From the NCBI RefSeq assembly GCF_030695125.1, contig NZ_JAUYTP010000016.1, forward strand, positions 124,001-188,000: a DNA stretch of 64,000 nucleotides, written 5' to 3'. The translations under genes were made by a program, and so were the position numbers. This stretch comes from Allobosea sp. GTDB taxonomy: Bacteria; Pseudomonadota; Alphaproteobacteria; Rhizobiales; Beijerinckiaceae. Under the pieces are notes generated by a model. It ran no database searches, was not told the DNA's origin, and was given only the letters and a program-made list of their open reading frames with translations. This document shows, piece after piece, positions 56,542 through 64,000 of the stretch (position 1 is the first letter of the stretch; each line of letters opens with the position of its first letter).

Positions 56542-57606
56542 ATGACCGAGAGCTTCGCTGGCAAGAACGTGATGGTGGTCGGCGGCGCCGGCTTCGTCGG
56601 CTCGAACCTCGTCAAGCAGATCCTGCGCGAGAAGCCCCGCAAACTGACGATCGTCGACAACTTCCTCTCGGCCGACGCCGTCAACGTCCCCGACGACCCG
56701 GCCGTGCATCTGGTCTCCGGGCCCATCACCAGTGATCGCATCCTGCGCGACCTCGATGACGACCTGGATTATGCCTATCATCTGGCCTGCTTCCACGGGA
56801 ACCAGTCCTCGATCCATGATCCCTTGATGGACCATGACAACAACACGCTGACCAGCCTGAAGCTGTTCGAGCGGTTGAAGGACATCAAGAGCCTGAAGAA
56901 GGTGGTCTATTCCGCCGCCGGCTGCGCCGTCGCCGCCAAGACCTTCGATGGCGCCACCGCGACGGACGAGGACGCGCCGGTCTCGCTCTTCCATGACAGC
57001 CCGTACTCGATCTCGAAGCTGATCGGCGAGATGTATGGAAACTACTATTTCACCCGCTTTGGCATGCCCTTCGTCAAGGCGCGCTTCCAGAACGTGTATG
57101 GGCCGGGCGAAATCCTCGGCGCCGGTCGCTGGCGCGGCACGCCGGCGACGGTCTGGCGCAACGTGACCCCCACCTTCATCTGGAAGTCGCTGCATGGTGA
57201 GGCGCTGCCGGTCGAGAATGGCGGCATCGCCACACGCGACTTCATCTTCGTCGAGGACATGGCGCGCGGCTTGATGGCCTGCGCGCTGCGGGGCGAGGCC
57301 GGCGAGATCTATAATCTCGGCTCCGGCGCCGAAGTTTCCATCCGGGAACTGGCGGAACGCATCAATGCTGCGACGGGGAATGAAACGCCGATCGCACTGA
57401 CGCCCGCACGCGACTGGGATCGCTCCGGCCAGCGCTTCGCCGCGACTGACAAGGCGCGCGAAAAGCTCGGCTTTGCCGCGGAGGTCGGCCACGAGGAGGG
57501 GATCAGGCGGACGGTCGAGTGGACCAAGGCCAACAAGCCCGTCATCCTGCGCTGCATGACGAGCCACGCGCATTTCATGCCGGATTTGAGAACCTATTCG
57601 GCCTAA
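56542..57606 (+). CDS. SDR-family sugar-nucleotide epimerase/dehydratase 3
   Basis: A 354-residue extended SDR, more distant from the other two. Features are MVVGGAGFVGSNLVKQIL, YHLACFHGNQSSIHDP, YSAAGCAVAAKTF, catalytic SPYSISKLIGEMY and ARFQNVYGPGEILGAGRW with FIFVEDMARGLMA. This pattern fits UDP-glucose/GDP-mannose 4-epimerase or dehydratase-like enzymes. It is the last gene of the rightward run; the next genes are on the opposite strand and convergent. Confidence 0.88.
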   Translation: MTESFAGKNVMVVGGAGFVGSNLVKQILREKPRKLTIVDNFLSADAVNVPDDPAVHLVSGPITSDRILRDLDDDLDYAYHLACFHGNQSSIHDPLMDHDNNTLTSLKLFERLKDIKSLKKVVYSAAGCAVAAKTFDGATATDEDAPVSLFHDSPYSISKLIGEMYGNYYFTRFGMPFVKARFQNVYGPGEILGAGRWRGTPATVWRNVTPTFIWKSLHGEALPVENGGIATRDFIFVEDMARGLMACALRGEAGEIYNLGSGAEVSIRELAERINAATGNETPIALTPARDWDRSGQRFAATDKAREKLGFAAEVGHEEGIRRTVEWTKANKPVILRCMTSHAHFMPDLRTYSA

Positions 57607-57624
57607 GCGGGCAGGCTGCGGCCG

Positions 57625-58299
57625 TCAGCTCTTTCGGCCGGCGGCCTTGTCGATCCTGAACGTCCAGCCATGCAACTGGACGGTCAGATTGTTGTAAACG
57701 CCGCCGTCGAAAGCCGCGAAACGCTTTTGGAACTCCTCGGCGCTGATGTCCGGCGTCAGCGCGCACATCGCCCTGAAATCGGCGCGGGCCCGCTTCCGCG
57801 CGCCCCAGCGCATTCCGCCGGCCGGCACAATCGGCAGCCCCTCGGCCAACGCCCGCCCGTGACGCTGCAAAAGGCGCACGGATGCGGCATTGGCGAGGTC
57901 GAGCAGCGGTCCAGGCGCGCAGCCGGGCGGGACATCGAACCATTCGACATCGAGGATCGGCCCGTCGTCGACCTTGGCTGTCATCACGTGGAAGGTCGCT
58001 CCATAGCGTGCGACGCCATCGTAGACGGCGAAATGATGCGGATCGCGCCCCGGATAATCCGGCGAGGCGGGATGCACGTTGAAGGCGCTGCCCTCGAAGC
58101 GTTCGAGCACGTCGCGCGGGACGATGACGGACGTTCCGAAGGAAACGAGTGTGCCTGTGTCCGCCTGTCGCAGGTCCTCCAGCGTCCGCGTGACTGCGGG
58201 CCCTGCGCCCGCGTGGGTGAGCGCTGCCACGACGGCGTTGAGCAGGTCGCCCTCGACGCTGGTCAGCAGTACGATGGTCTTTGTCGGGCGGTTAGGCAT
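57625..58299 (-). CDS. Formyltransferase-fold protein
   Basis: A 224-residue protein of the methionyl-tRNA formyltransferase N-terminal fold. In sugar pathways this fold transfers formyl from N10-formyl-THF to an amino sugar. The core is SFGTSVIVPRDVLERFEGSAFNVHPASPDYPGRDPHHFAVYDG. It has the N-H-P and D parts (FNVHPASPDYPG; TAKVDDGPILDVEW) expected of the active site. ATG 58299 overlaps the WbqC stop by 8 bases. A sugar-N-formylating role is inferred, not shown. Confidence 0.8.
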   Translation of the reverse strand: MPNRPTKTIVLLTSVEGDLLNAVVAALTHAGAGPAVTRTLEDLRQADTGTLVSFGTSVIVPRDVLERFEGSAFNVHPASPDYPGRDPHHFAVYDGVARYGATFHVMTAKVDDGPILDVEWFDVPPGCAPGPLLDLANAASVRLLQRHGRALAEGLPIVPAGGMRWGARKRARADFRAMCALTPDISAEEFQKRFAAFDGGVYNNLTVQLHGWTFRIDKAAGRKS

Positions 58300-59002
58300 T
58301 GGCTGGGTCCGGAAAGGCTTCAGCGAGTGGACGCCCATCCCACATCACGTAGTCGATGACGGACAAGCCCGGAATGAAGCGGGCCTCGTCGCCATAAGCG
58401 CGCGGCGAGAACCCCTGCATGACCAGCCGGACACCGCCTTCGGCAAAGACATGGTTCTCCTGATAGCCGTCCGCTCCGCCGCCAGCGAGGTAGGCGTCGC
58501 CGCCCGCCGCCTTGACGAGGGAGACCAGCAGGTTGGTCGAACTGCCGCTGTGCTGCAGTTCCGATTGCCGCAGGTAGCGGGTGGTCACCCCGAGATGGGC
58601 GGCGATGGCCTTGATGGCCGCGATGTTGAAGGTGGCAAGATTGGTCTCTGCCACGCGTATCAGCGGCTCGATGAGAGCGAGCGCGGCCCCATACCTCGGA
58701 GCGCGGCGATAATTCGCCTCCAGCGTCTTCAAGAGCTTGTCACGCCACGGCTGACGGTCGTCGATGACGGCATCCGAAATGGGTGAGCCGAGCGGCATGC
58801 GCTGCACAGGGCAGCTGACCCAGCGCGCCTCGCCCTGAATGGCGAGCCGCACGCGATTGCTCCACGAACCCATGCTGCCGGAGCCGGAGCGGGGATAATC
58901 GACGGTGTCCAGGAAGACGAACGCGTCCGCCCGGCGGATCTTGTCGAAATAGCCGATCCACGGGAAGAAATTCGGTTGGTGGATGGCGACGAGACCGGCC
59001 AT
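58292..59002 (-). CDS. WbqC family protein
   Basis: A 236-residue member of the WbqC family, found in many O-antigen and flagellin-glycan loci; its biochemical role is not established. MAGLVAIHQPNFFPWIGYFDKI at the start is the family hallmark; LAGGGADGYQENHVF near the C-terminus is also typical. A GTG at 59011, directly adjacent to the permease stop (TGA-GTG), is an alternative start. Lies between the exporter permease gene and the formyltransferase gene. Confidence 0.9.
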   Translation of the reverse strand: MAGLVAIHQPNFFPWIGYFDKIRRADAFVFLDTVDYPRSGSGSMGSWSNRVRLAIQGEARWVSCPVQRMPLGSPISDAVIDDRQPWRDKLLKTLEANYRRAPRYGAALALIEPLIRVAETNLATFNIAAIKAIAAHLGVTTRYLRQSELQHSGSSTNLLVSLVKAAGGDAYLAGGGADGYQENHVFAEGGVRLVMQGFSPRAYGDEARFIPGLSVIDYVMWDGRPLAEAFPDPANA

Positions 59003-59011
59003 GCGTCGCAC

Positions 59012-59803
59012 TCAGAGCCGCGTGTCGAAGAAGGACTTGAGGCGGCGGAACCACCACAAGCCGCCGACGAACAACACGGTTGACACAACCACCATGTAGA
59101 CGAGCATCCAGAGCGGCGGCAGCGTGCCGTGCAGGATGGGGGCCCGGAAGCACTCCGCCATCACGTAGAAGGGATTGTAGACGAGGAAGCGCTGGATCGG
59201 CGCGGGGTAGGACGAGAGCGCATAGAAGATGGGCGAGGCGAACAGGAGCGCCGTCAGCACGCTCGGCAGCGCGATGGCGGTGTCGCGCACGAACACGTTG
59301 AGCGCGGACAGGAACAGCCCCATCCCTGACACGAAGAACAGCTGCAGCAGGATTATCAACGGCAGGACGAGCACGGCGGCATTGATCGGCTCGCCGCCGA
59401 AGAGTTGGAGCAGAAAGATAACGACAAGACCGACGGCGAGTGGAACCACGCCCATCATCGCGCCGACGATAGGCAGGATCTCGGATTTGAAGGCGATGTT
59501 CTTCACGACGCCCGCATTTCCGACAACCGAAGTCGTTGCGCTGCTGAGCCCTTCGCTGAGCCCGAGCCACGGCGCATAGCCGCTCAGGAGCCAGATGATG
59601 AACGGCAGCGTTCCCGCCCGCCCCGGCAGACGGCCGGGGAATACATAGGTGAAGACGAACACGAAGATGCTCATCAGGAGCAGCGGCGAGAGGATCGCCC
59701 ATACCAACCCGAGAGAGGAACCGAGAAAGCGGTCGGCCAGGTTCATCCGGAACAGACTGTTGATCATGCGGATGTCGTTGCGGCCGAAATAGAAGATCGA
59801 CAT
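59012..59803 (-). CDS. ABC-2 type polysaccharide export permease (Wzm-like)
   Basis: A 263-residue inner-membrane permease of the Wzm/KpsM/TagG family that carries an undecaprenyl-linked glycan, or a similar polymer, across the inner membrane. About six helices are seen. RDIRMINSLFRMNLADRFLGSSLGLVWAI at the N-terminus is characteristic. YNPFYVMAECFRAPILHGT is the C-terminal ABC2 region. It follows the first ATPase gene after one base. Only one permease gene is present for two ATPase genes, so it would form a homodimer. Confidence 0.92.
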   Translation of the reverse strand: MSIFYFGRNDIRMINSLFRMNLADRFLGSSLGLVWAILSPLLLMSIFVFVFTYVFPGRLPGRAGTLPFIIWLLSGYAPWLGLSEGLSSATTSVVGNAGVVKNIAFKSEILPIVGAMMGVVPLAVGLVVIFLLQLFGGEPINAAVLVLPLIILLQLFFVSGMGLFLSALNVFVRDTAIALPSVLTALLFASPIFYALSSYPAPIQRFLVYNPFYVMAECFRAPILHGTLPPLWMLVYMVVVSTVLFVGGLWWFRRLKSFFDTRL

Positions 59804-59804
59804 T

Positions 59805-61022
59805 TCAGGCGCCTTTCTCGATCTGTCCGGAAACAGTCAGCGGGTAATAAAGCGTCGGATTGCCGCCGAACTGGCCTTCCTCGTCCCGAACCTCGAATGT
59901 CAGCGTCCGGGTCGAGATGACACGCCCGCCCTGGATCAGGCTGGCGTCGAGACGGTAGAGGTTCTCGCCCAGCACGAACGGATCGAAGACGATCCCGATT
60001 TCGAAACGGCCTTTCGGCAGCGGCTCCCGTGAGTTCTCCGACAGCTTCGCGTTCCAGACCTTCTTGCCATCGACACGCAACAAGCTGACGAGTAGGTCGG
60101 TGTCTGGGGCAGGGGCCTGCAATGTTCCTGCGATCCGGATGTCCGCTGGCGCGAAGGCCTTGGCGGAGGCCGTGACCGCAGCCCCGTCCTGATACAGGGC
60201 AAGGCCCGCCAGGTGGCCGATCTCGGTAACATCGGGGGCCAGCACCGGAGAGCCGAATTTTCGCACCAGATCTTCGGCATCGGCCTTCTCGACGCTGGCG
60301 AGATAGGCCTTCGTCACCTTCTCCGGCGCGTCATCCATGATGAGACGACCGTTCTCCAGCCACAGGCAGCGGTTGCAGAGGTCGACGATCGACAAGAGCG
60401 AATGGCTGACGACGACGACGATCTGCCCGACCTGCGTCATTTCCTTCATGCGCCGCGTGGCCTTACCCGAGAAGGTGGCGTCGCCGACCGAGAGCGTCTC
60501 GTCGATGATGAGGATGTCGGTCTCGATGAATGCGCCCATCGAGAATGCGAGCCGTGCCTTCATACCCGAGGAGTAGGTGCGGACTGGCCGGTCAATGAAT
60601 TCGCCCAGCTCGGAAAAAGCGATGATGTCGTCGGCCAGCGCGTCGATCTCGGCCTTCGTGCGGCCGTGGACGGCGCCGTCGAGGTAGATATTTTCCCGTC
60701 CGGTCGCCTCCTCGCGCAGTACCGCGCCGATCGATAGCATGGCGTGGAGGTCGCCCTTGACCTCGATCGTGCCGGATGTCGACTCGGTAATTCCTGAAAT
60801 GAGCGAGAGCAGGGTGGTCTTCCCGGCGCCGTTGCGGCCGATGATTCCGACGCACTCGCCCGGCCCGATGTCGAAGGACACGTCCTGCAACGCATCGACA
60901 TGCCGCGTCACGAGTTCCTTCCGGCCCATGCGCAAGGCCTCGAACAGCGAGACGGGCCCGCCGCCGCCTTCCGCCAGCGCGAAGGACTTGTTGAGGTCTT
61001 TGACGGAAATCGATGCCTTCAT
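59805..61022 (-). CDS. Wzt-like ABC exporter ATP-binding protein 1 with C-terminal domain
   Basis: A 405-residue ATPase. The nucleotide-binding domain (about 1-245) has Walker A GRNGAGKTTLL, the signature YSSGMKARLAFS and Walker B ILIIDETLSVGD. The C-terminal domain (about 250-405) is a beta-rich extension that in Wzt binds the non-reducing end of the glycan. All catalytic residues look intact. It overlaps ATPase 2 by 4 bases and precedes the permease gene. Together they form the exporter. Confidence 0.92.
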   Translation of the reverse strand: MKASISVKDLNKSFALAEGGGGPVSLFEALRMGRKELVTRHVDALQDVSFDIGPGECVGIIGRNGAGKTTLLSLISGITESTSGTIEVKGDLHAMLSIGAVLREEATGRENIYLDGAVHGRTKAEIDALADDIIAFSELGEFIDRPVRTYSSGMKARLAFSMGAFIETDILIIDETLSVGDATFSGKATRRMKEMTQVGQIVVVVSHSLLSIVDLCNRCLWLENGRLIMDDAPEKVTKAYLASVEKADAEDLVRKFGSPVLAPDVTEIGHLAGLALYQDGAAVTASAKAFAPADIRIAGTLQAPAPDTDLLVSLLRVDGKKVWNAKLSENSREPLPKGRFEIGIVFDPFVLGENLYRLDASLIQGGRVISTRTLTFEVRDEEGQFGGNPTLYYPLTVSGQIEKGA

Positions 61023-62185
61023 GGTGCCGCGACGCTCCAGCGAACGGGAAGCGCGATTCCTCGCGCGTCCTCTCCGGCAATGTCGAGCGTGATACCGTTG
61101 TTGCTCAGCCAGCCGATGCTGTCGACGAGGATGAAGAGACCGGGTCTTTCAGGGTCCGGCGTCACCAGTTGCACGCTGAGCTGGTAAGTTCCGGGCTCGA
61201 GCGGCAACTGCTGCACCGCGATGTCGATCCGATGGCGGCCGGCCTTGGCGGCGACGATGGTCGGATAGCGCGTCATCATCACATTTTCCCAGCCAAAACC
61301 GGGCTGCATGCGCTCGACAACGAAAGCCGCGCGGATCTCGCTATCCTCGAAGACGTCCACAGGGATCGACAAGGCGAGGTCGTCGCCGGTGTTCAGGTAA
61401 ATTGCGCGGCTCGTCGGATCGGCAAGCTTGGCGATGTCCGTGCGGTATTGTGGGGCGGCGTCCTTGCCATAGAGGTAAATCCGGGACGCGCGTTCCGCGG
61501 GGCCCGAAAAGATGATCTTGCCGCGGTCGATGACGTGGGCCGTGGTGCAGAGCTTAAGCACGGCGCTCCAGTCATGGGTGACGAGAATCCCAGAGGCGCC
61601 ATGCGAAATCCGGTCGCGCAACCGCCGCCAGCACTTGGCCTGAAAGTGCTGATCGCCAACCGAGAGGATTTCGTCGAGCAGATAGACCTCGTATTGCCCT
61701 GCGGTCGCGGTGGCGAAGAACAGCCGCGCGCCCATGCCGGCCGAATAGGTCTGCACAGGATCGTCAAAACGATCCCCAAGCTCCGAGAAATCCTGGATGT
61801 CGAGGATCATCTCGTCGCGTTCGCGCCGCCTGAAGCCGTGCGTGGTCAGCAGGCGCTCCGCGTACTGGCGGCCTGTCAGCGAGGCGTTTCCCACCAGGCC
61901 GAGTTCATAGAGCCCGGAAAGATTTCCCTTGACGCTGACCGTGCCGGAATCAGGCGCATAAACGCCGCCGATGACGCGCAGGAGCGTCGATTTGCCCGCG
62001 CCGTTGCGGCCGAGAACACCGACGAACTCGCCTTTGGGAACCTCGAAGGTGACGTCCGTCAGCGCATGGAAACGCTCGAGAACGGCGAAATTGGAGAATG
62101 CGACCTTCCAAACGTTGCCGGCATCGACCAGAGCAAAGCTCTTGCAGACGCCCGAACACGTCACAGAGATGGCAGTCGGCTTCAT
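61019..62185 (-). CDS. Wzt-like ABC exporter ATP-binding protein 2 with C-terminal domain
   Basis: A 388-residue ATPase with the same layout but low similarity to ATPase 1. Walker A is GRNGAGKSTLLRV, the signature YSAGMGARLFF and Walker B YLLDEILSVGD. ATG 62185 starts MKPTAISVTCSGVCKSFALV. The C-terminal domain (about 250-388) is again Wzt-like. Intact catalytic motifs mean it is not simply a decayed copy. It is the first gene of the exporter run; the 204-base gap to the right holds no gene I can support. Confidence 0.92.
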   Translation of the reverse strand: MKPTAISVTCSGVCKSFALVDAGNVWKVAFSNFAVLERFHALTDVTFEVPKGEFVGVLGRNGAGKSTLLRVIGGVYAPDSGTVSVKGNLSGLYELGLVGNASLTGRQYAERLLTTHGFRRRERDEMILDIQDFSELGDRFDDPVQTYSAGMGARLFFATATAGQYEVYLLDEILSVGDQHFQAKCWRRLRDRISHGASGILVTHDWSAVLKLCTTAHVIDRGKIIFSGPAERASRIYLYGKDAAPQYRTDIAKLADPTSRAIYLNTGDDLALSIPVDVFEDSEIRAAFVVERMQPGFGWENVMMTRYPTIVAAKAGRHRIDIAVQQLPLEPGTYQLSVQLVTPDPERPGLFILVDSIGWLSNNGITLDIAGEDARGIALPVRWSVAAP

Positions 62186-62389
62186 GAGCGGGCAATCGGT
62201 CCTGTGGGCGGAGTTTGCGGCGGGGCCTCGCGCTCAGCCTTTGCTGGAAGCTTGCCCCCCGTTCGCCAGCAGTTGCCACCCGGCGAGGGGTAATCCGCGC
62301 ATGCGCAACGGGACGCTCAATGCCATGAGTGGCGTGATCACTCAAGCCTCCCTGTCTTGGCGCGCGACAGGGGGGCCGCATCATGGCGC

Positions 62390-64000
62390 TCATCGGCGAC
62401 TGTCTGGCCGGTCGCCGCCCAGGAACACCCGGCACCATTGCTCGAACGACAGCAGAGACCAGATGAGAAGCCGGTTGTTCTTCTTCCCTGACATGTGTGC
62501 CTCGACCGTGTCGCGGATGAAATCCGCATCGAGATATTCGGTCGAGGCGAGGTCTTTGCCCAGCAACATGTCGCGCACATAGACGGCGTTCTCACCGCGA
62601 TACCAGGAGGCCTCGGGTGACGAGAAGCCCTGTTTGCGCCGGTCCATGATCTCGGACGGCAGCACATGCGCCATCGCCTGCCGCAGGCAGCTCTTGCCGC
62701 CGGCGAAGGAATCCTCGGCCAGCAGCTTCTTGCGCACGGCGTCCTCGTCCACCGTCAGCATGTGTTCGAGGTCAGAGAGTTTGTGGCGCGCCGGCAGGCG
62801 CGTGGCGAAGTCGACCAGCGCGTTGTCGAGGAAAGGGAAACGCTCCTCGAGCCCGCTCGCCATCGAGAGCTTGTCGCCCACCAGCAGGAGGCCCGACAGG
62901 AAGGTCCGGCATTCGAAGTAGAGCGAGGCCGAGATATGGTCCTCAGGCGAGTCGAACGAGAGGCCTGGCGCGTCGGCATAGACCGACTTGAAGACGTCGA
63001 ACATCTCCGCCTCGTCGTCGGCCGCCGCGCCGAATAGGCGCTTGCGGTCGTCGGCCGTCGTCAACCGCTGCCAGAAGCCATAGTAGCTCGACAGATAGTC
63101 GTCGCGGTCGAGCGAGCGGAACACGCGGTAGTAGCGCCACGGGTACCCGCCAAAGAGTTCATCGCCACCCGCGCCCGAGAGGCAGACCTTGACGAACTTC
63201 GAGGCAAGCCGGGCGATGTAGTAGTTGGGGTAGCTCATCCCAAGGCGCAGGTCCTCAAGATGCCACACCACGCGCGGCAGGGACCAGCGGATATCGCCGG
63301 CGTTGATCACCTGCTCGTAGTGCTCGGTCTTGTAGGTGTAGGCCATCAGCTCGGCGGCGCGGCGCTCGTCGAACAGGGTCTCGTTACCCTCTATCCGGCT
63401 CATCTCGAACCCGGCCGTGAAGGTCTGCATCCGTGGCACATGCGGATGCGCAAGCGCCACCAGCGTGCCGGAATCCATGCCGCCGGAGAGATAGGCGCCA
63501 ACCGGCACATCCGCCACGAGCTGACGCTCGACAGCCTGCGCCATCAGCTTCTCCAGCGTCGCGACCGCCTCCTGCTCGTCGACAGGCTCGGGCTTCGAAT
63601 AGTCGTAATCCCAGTAGGTCTCGCGTCGCTCGCCGTTGCGATCGACCGTCAGGATCGTCGCCGGCGGCAGGTGTTCGACGCCCTCGAACAGCGTGTGGGG
63701 ACGGAACAGGTTCTGGAACGTGAAATACTCGCGCAGCGCGGCCTGGTTGACCCGGACCCTGAAGTCGGGATGCACGAGGAAAGCCTTGATCTCGGAAGCG
63801 AAGGCAAGCCGATCCGGCGTGCGCCAGAGATAGAGCGGCTTCACGCCATAGCGGTCGCGCACGAGGTGAAGGCGGCGCTCCTGCGCGTCCCACAGCGCGA
63901 AGGCGGCCATGCCGTCGATGCGGCGGGCGAGGGCGGAAACGCCCCAGATGACGCAGCCGGCCAGCAGCACCTCGGTGTCCGATCGCGTGCGGAAGCTCCA
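62390..64000 (-). CDS. Asparagine-synthase-like glutamine amidotransferase 3 (partial, N-terminus outside window)
   Basis: The frame is open to the right edge, reading WSFRTRSDTE then VLLAGCVIW there. At least 536 codons remain. Present are the end of the glutaminase domain (FALWDAQERRLHLVRDRYGVKPLYLW) and a full synthetase domain with YLSGGMDSG and LSGAGGDELFGGYPWRYY. The pyrophosphate loop ends SG, unlike SS in the other two copies. The missing first part, including Cys2, lies beyond 64,000. Third member of the family in this polysaccharide region. Confidence 0.9.
   Translation of the reverse strand, partial: WSFRTRSDTEVLLAGCVIWGVSALARRIDGMAAFALWDAQERRLHLVRDRYGVKPLYLWRTPDRLAFASEIKAFLVHPDFRVRVNQAALREYFTFQNLFRPHTLFEGVEHLPPATILTVDRNGERRETYWDYDYSKPEPVDEQEAVATLEKLMAQAVERQLVADVPVGAYLSGGMDSGTLVALAHPHVPRMQTFTAGFEMSRIEGNETLFDERRAAELMAYTYKTEHYEQVINAGDIRWSLPRVVWHLEDLRLGMSYPNYYIARLASKFVKVCLSGAGGDELFGGYPWRYYRVFRSLDRDDYLSSYYGFWQRLTTADDRKRLFGAAADDEAEMFDVFKSVYADAPGLSFDSPEDHISASLYFECRTFLSGLLLVGDKLSMASGLEERFPFLDNALVDFATRLPARHKLSDLEHMLTVDEDAVRKKLLAEDSFAGGKSCLRQAMAHVLPSEIMDRRKQGFSSPEASWYRGENAVYVRDMLLGKDLASTEYLDADFIRDTVEAHMSGKKNNRLLIWSLLSFEQWCRVFLGGDRPDSRR

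Overview
The window is GC-rich chromosomal DNA of an alphaproteobacterium, most likely in the order Hyphomicrobiales (Rhizobiales), perhaps Bosea or a relative. That placement is an inference. It rests on the gene orders gshB-yraN-rsmI with a divergent LppC-type lipoprotein and hemW-rdgB-rph with a divergent hrcA, on an OlsB-type ornithine lipid acyltransferase and a rhizobial AapM-like permease remnant, and on the codon use. Genes are densely packed, often with 4-base start/stop overlaps, and several starts are GTG or TTG.

Positions 1-40,100 are mostly housekeeping and transport genes. They run from a BMP-type ABC importer (cut by the left edge) through a MoeB-like enzyme, glutathione synthase, YraN, RsmI, an LppC lipoprotein and a HigBA toxin-antitoxin pair. 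Next come HemW, RdgB, RNase PH, HrcA with an ankyrin protein where GrpE is often found, DUF3297, a GNAT/XRE-cupin pair, LepA, a gamma-glutamyltransferase and a nitronate monooxygenase. A FAD oxidoreductase, a broken amino-acid ABC permease beside tRNA-Ser(GGA), MsrA, a TAXI-TRAP transporter, YifB/ComM, a hybrid histidine kinase, OlsB, QueG, a GST, UppP, an MFS transporter, MsrQ and a HAD hydrolase follow. Five copies of a dispersed palindromic intergenic repeat are scattered between 1.4 and 26 kb.

Positions 40,100-64,000 form a surface-polysaccharide region with less uniform composition. It opens with a four-gene cassette: SxtJ-like membrane protein, a 49-residue DUF5989 protein, a NodU-type carbamoyltransferase and an SGNH hydrolase. 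An aldo/keto reductase and a phosphomannomutase follow, then the complete dTDP-L-rhamnose pathway (rfbBCDA, minus strand). On the plus strand lie two class II asparagine-synthase-like amidotransferases and three SDR sugar epimerase/dehydratases. On the minus strand lie a formyltransferase-fold protein, a WbqC protein, a Wzm-type permease, two different Wzt-type ATPases and a third asparagine-synthase-like gene that runs off the right edge.

The polysaccharide genes suggest a glycan built with dTDP-rhamnose and SDR-modified sugars, decorated by amide, carbamoyl and possibly formyl groups and exported by an ABC transporter. The parts are recognisable families, but the exact combination, including two ATPases per permease and three amidotransferases, is the best candidate here for something undescribed. 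No CRISPR array, prophage, transposase or rRNA gene was seen.
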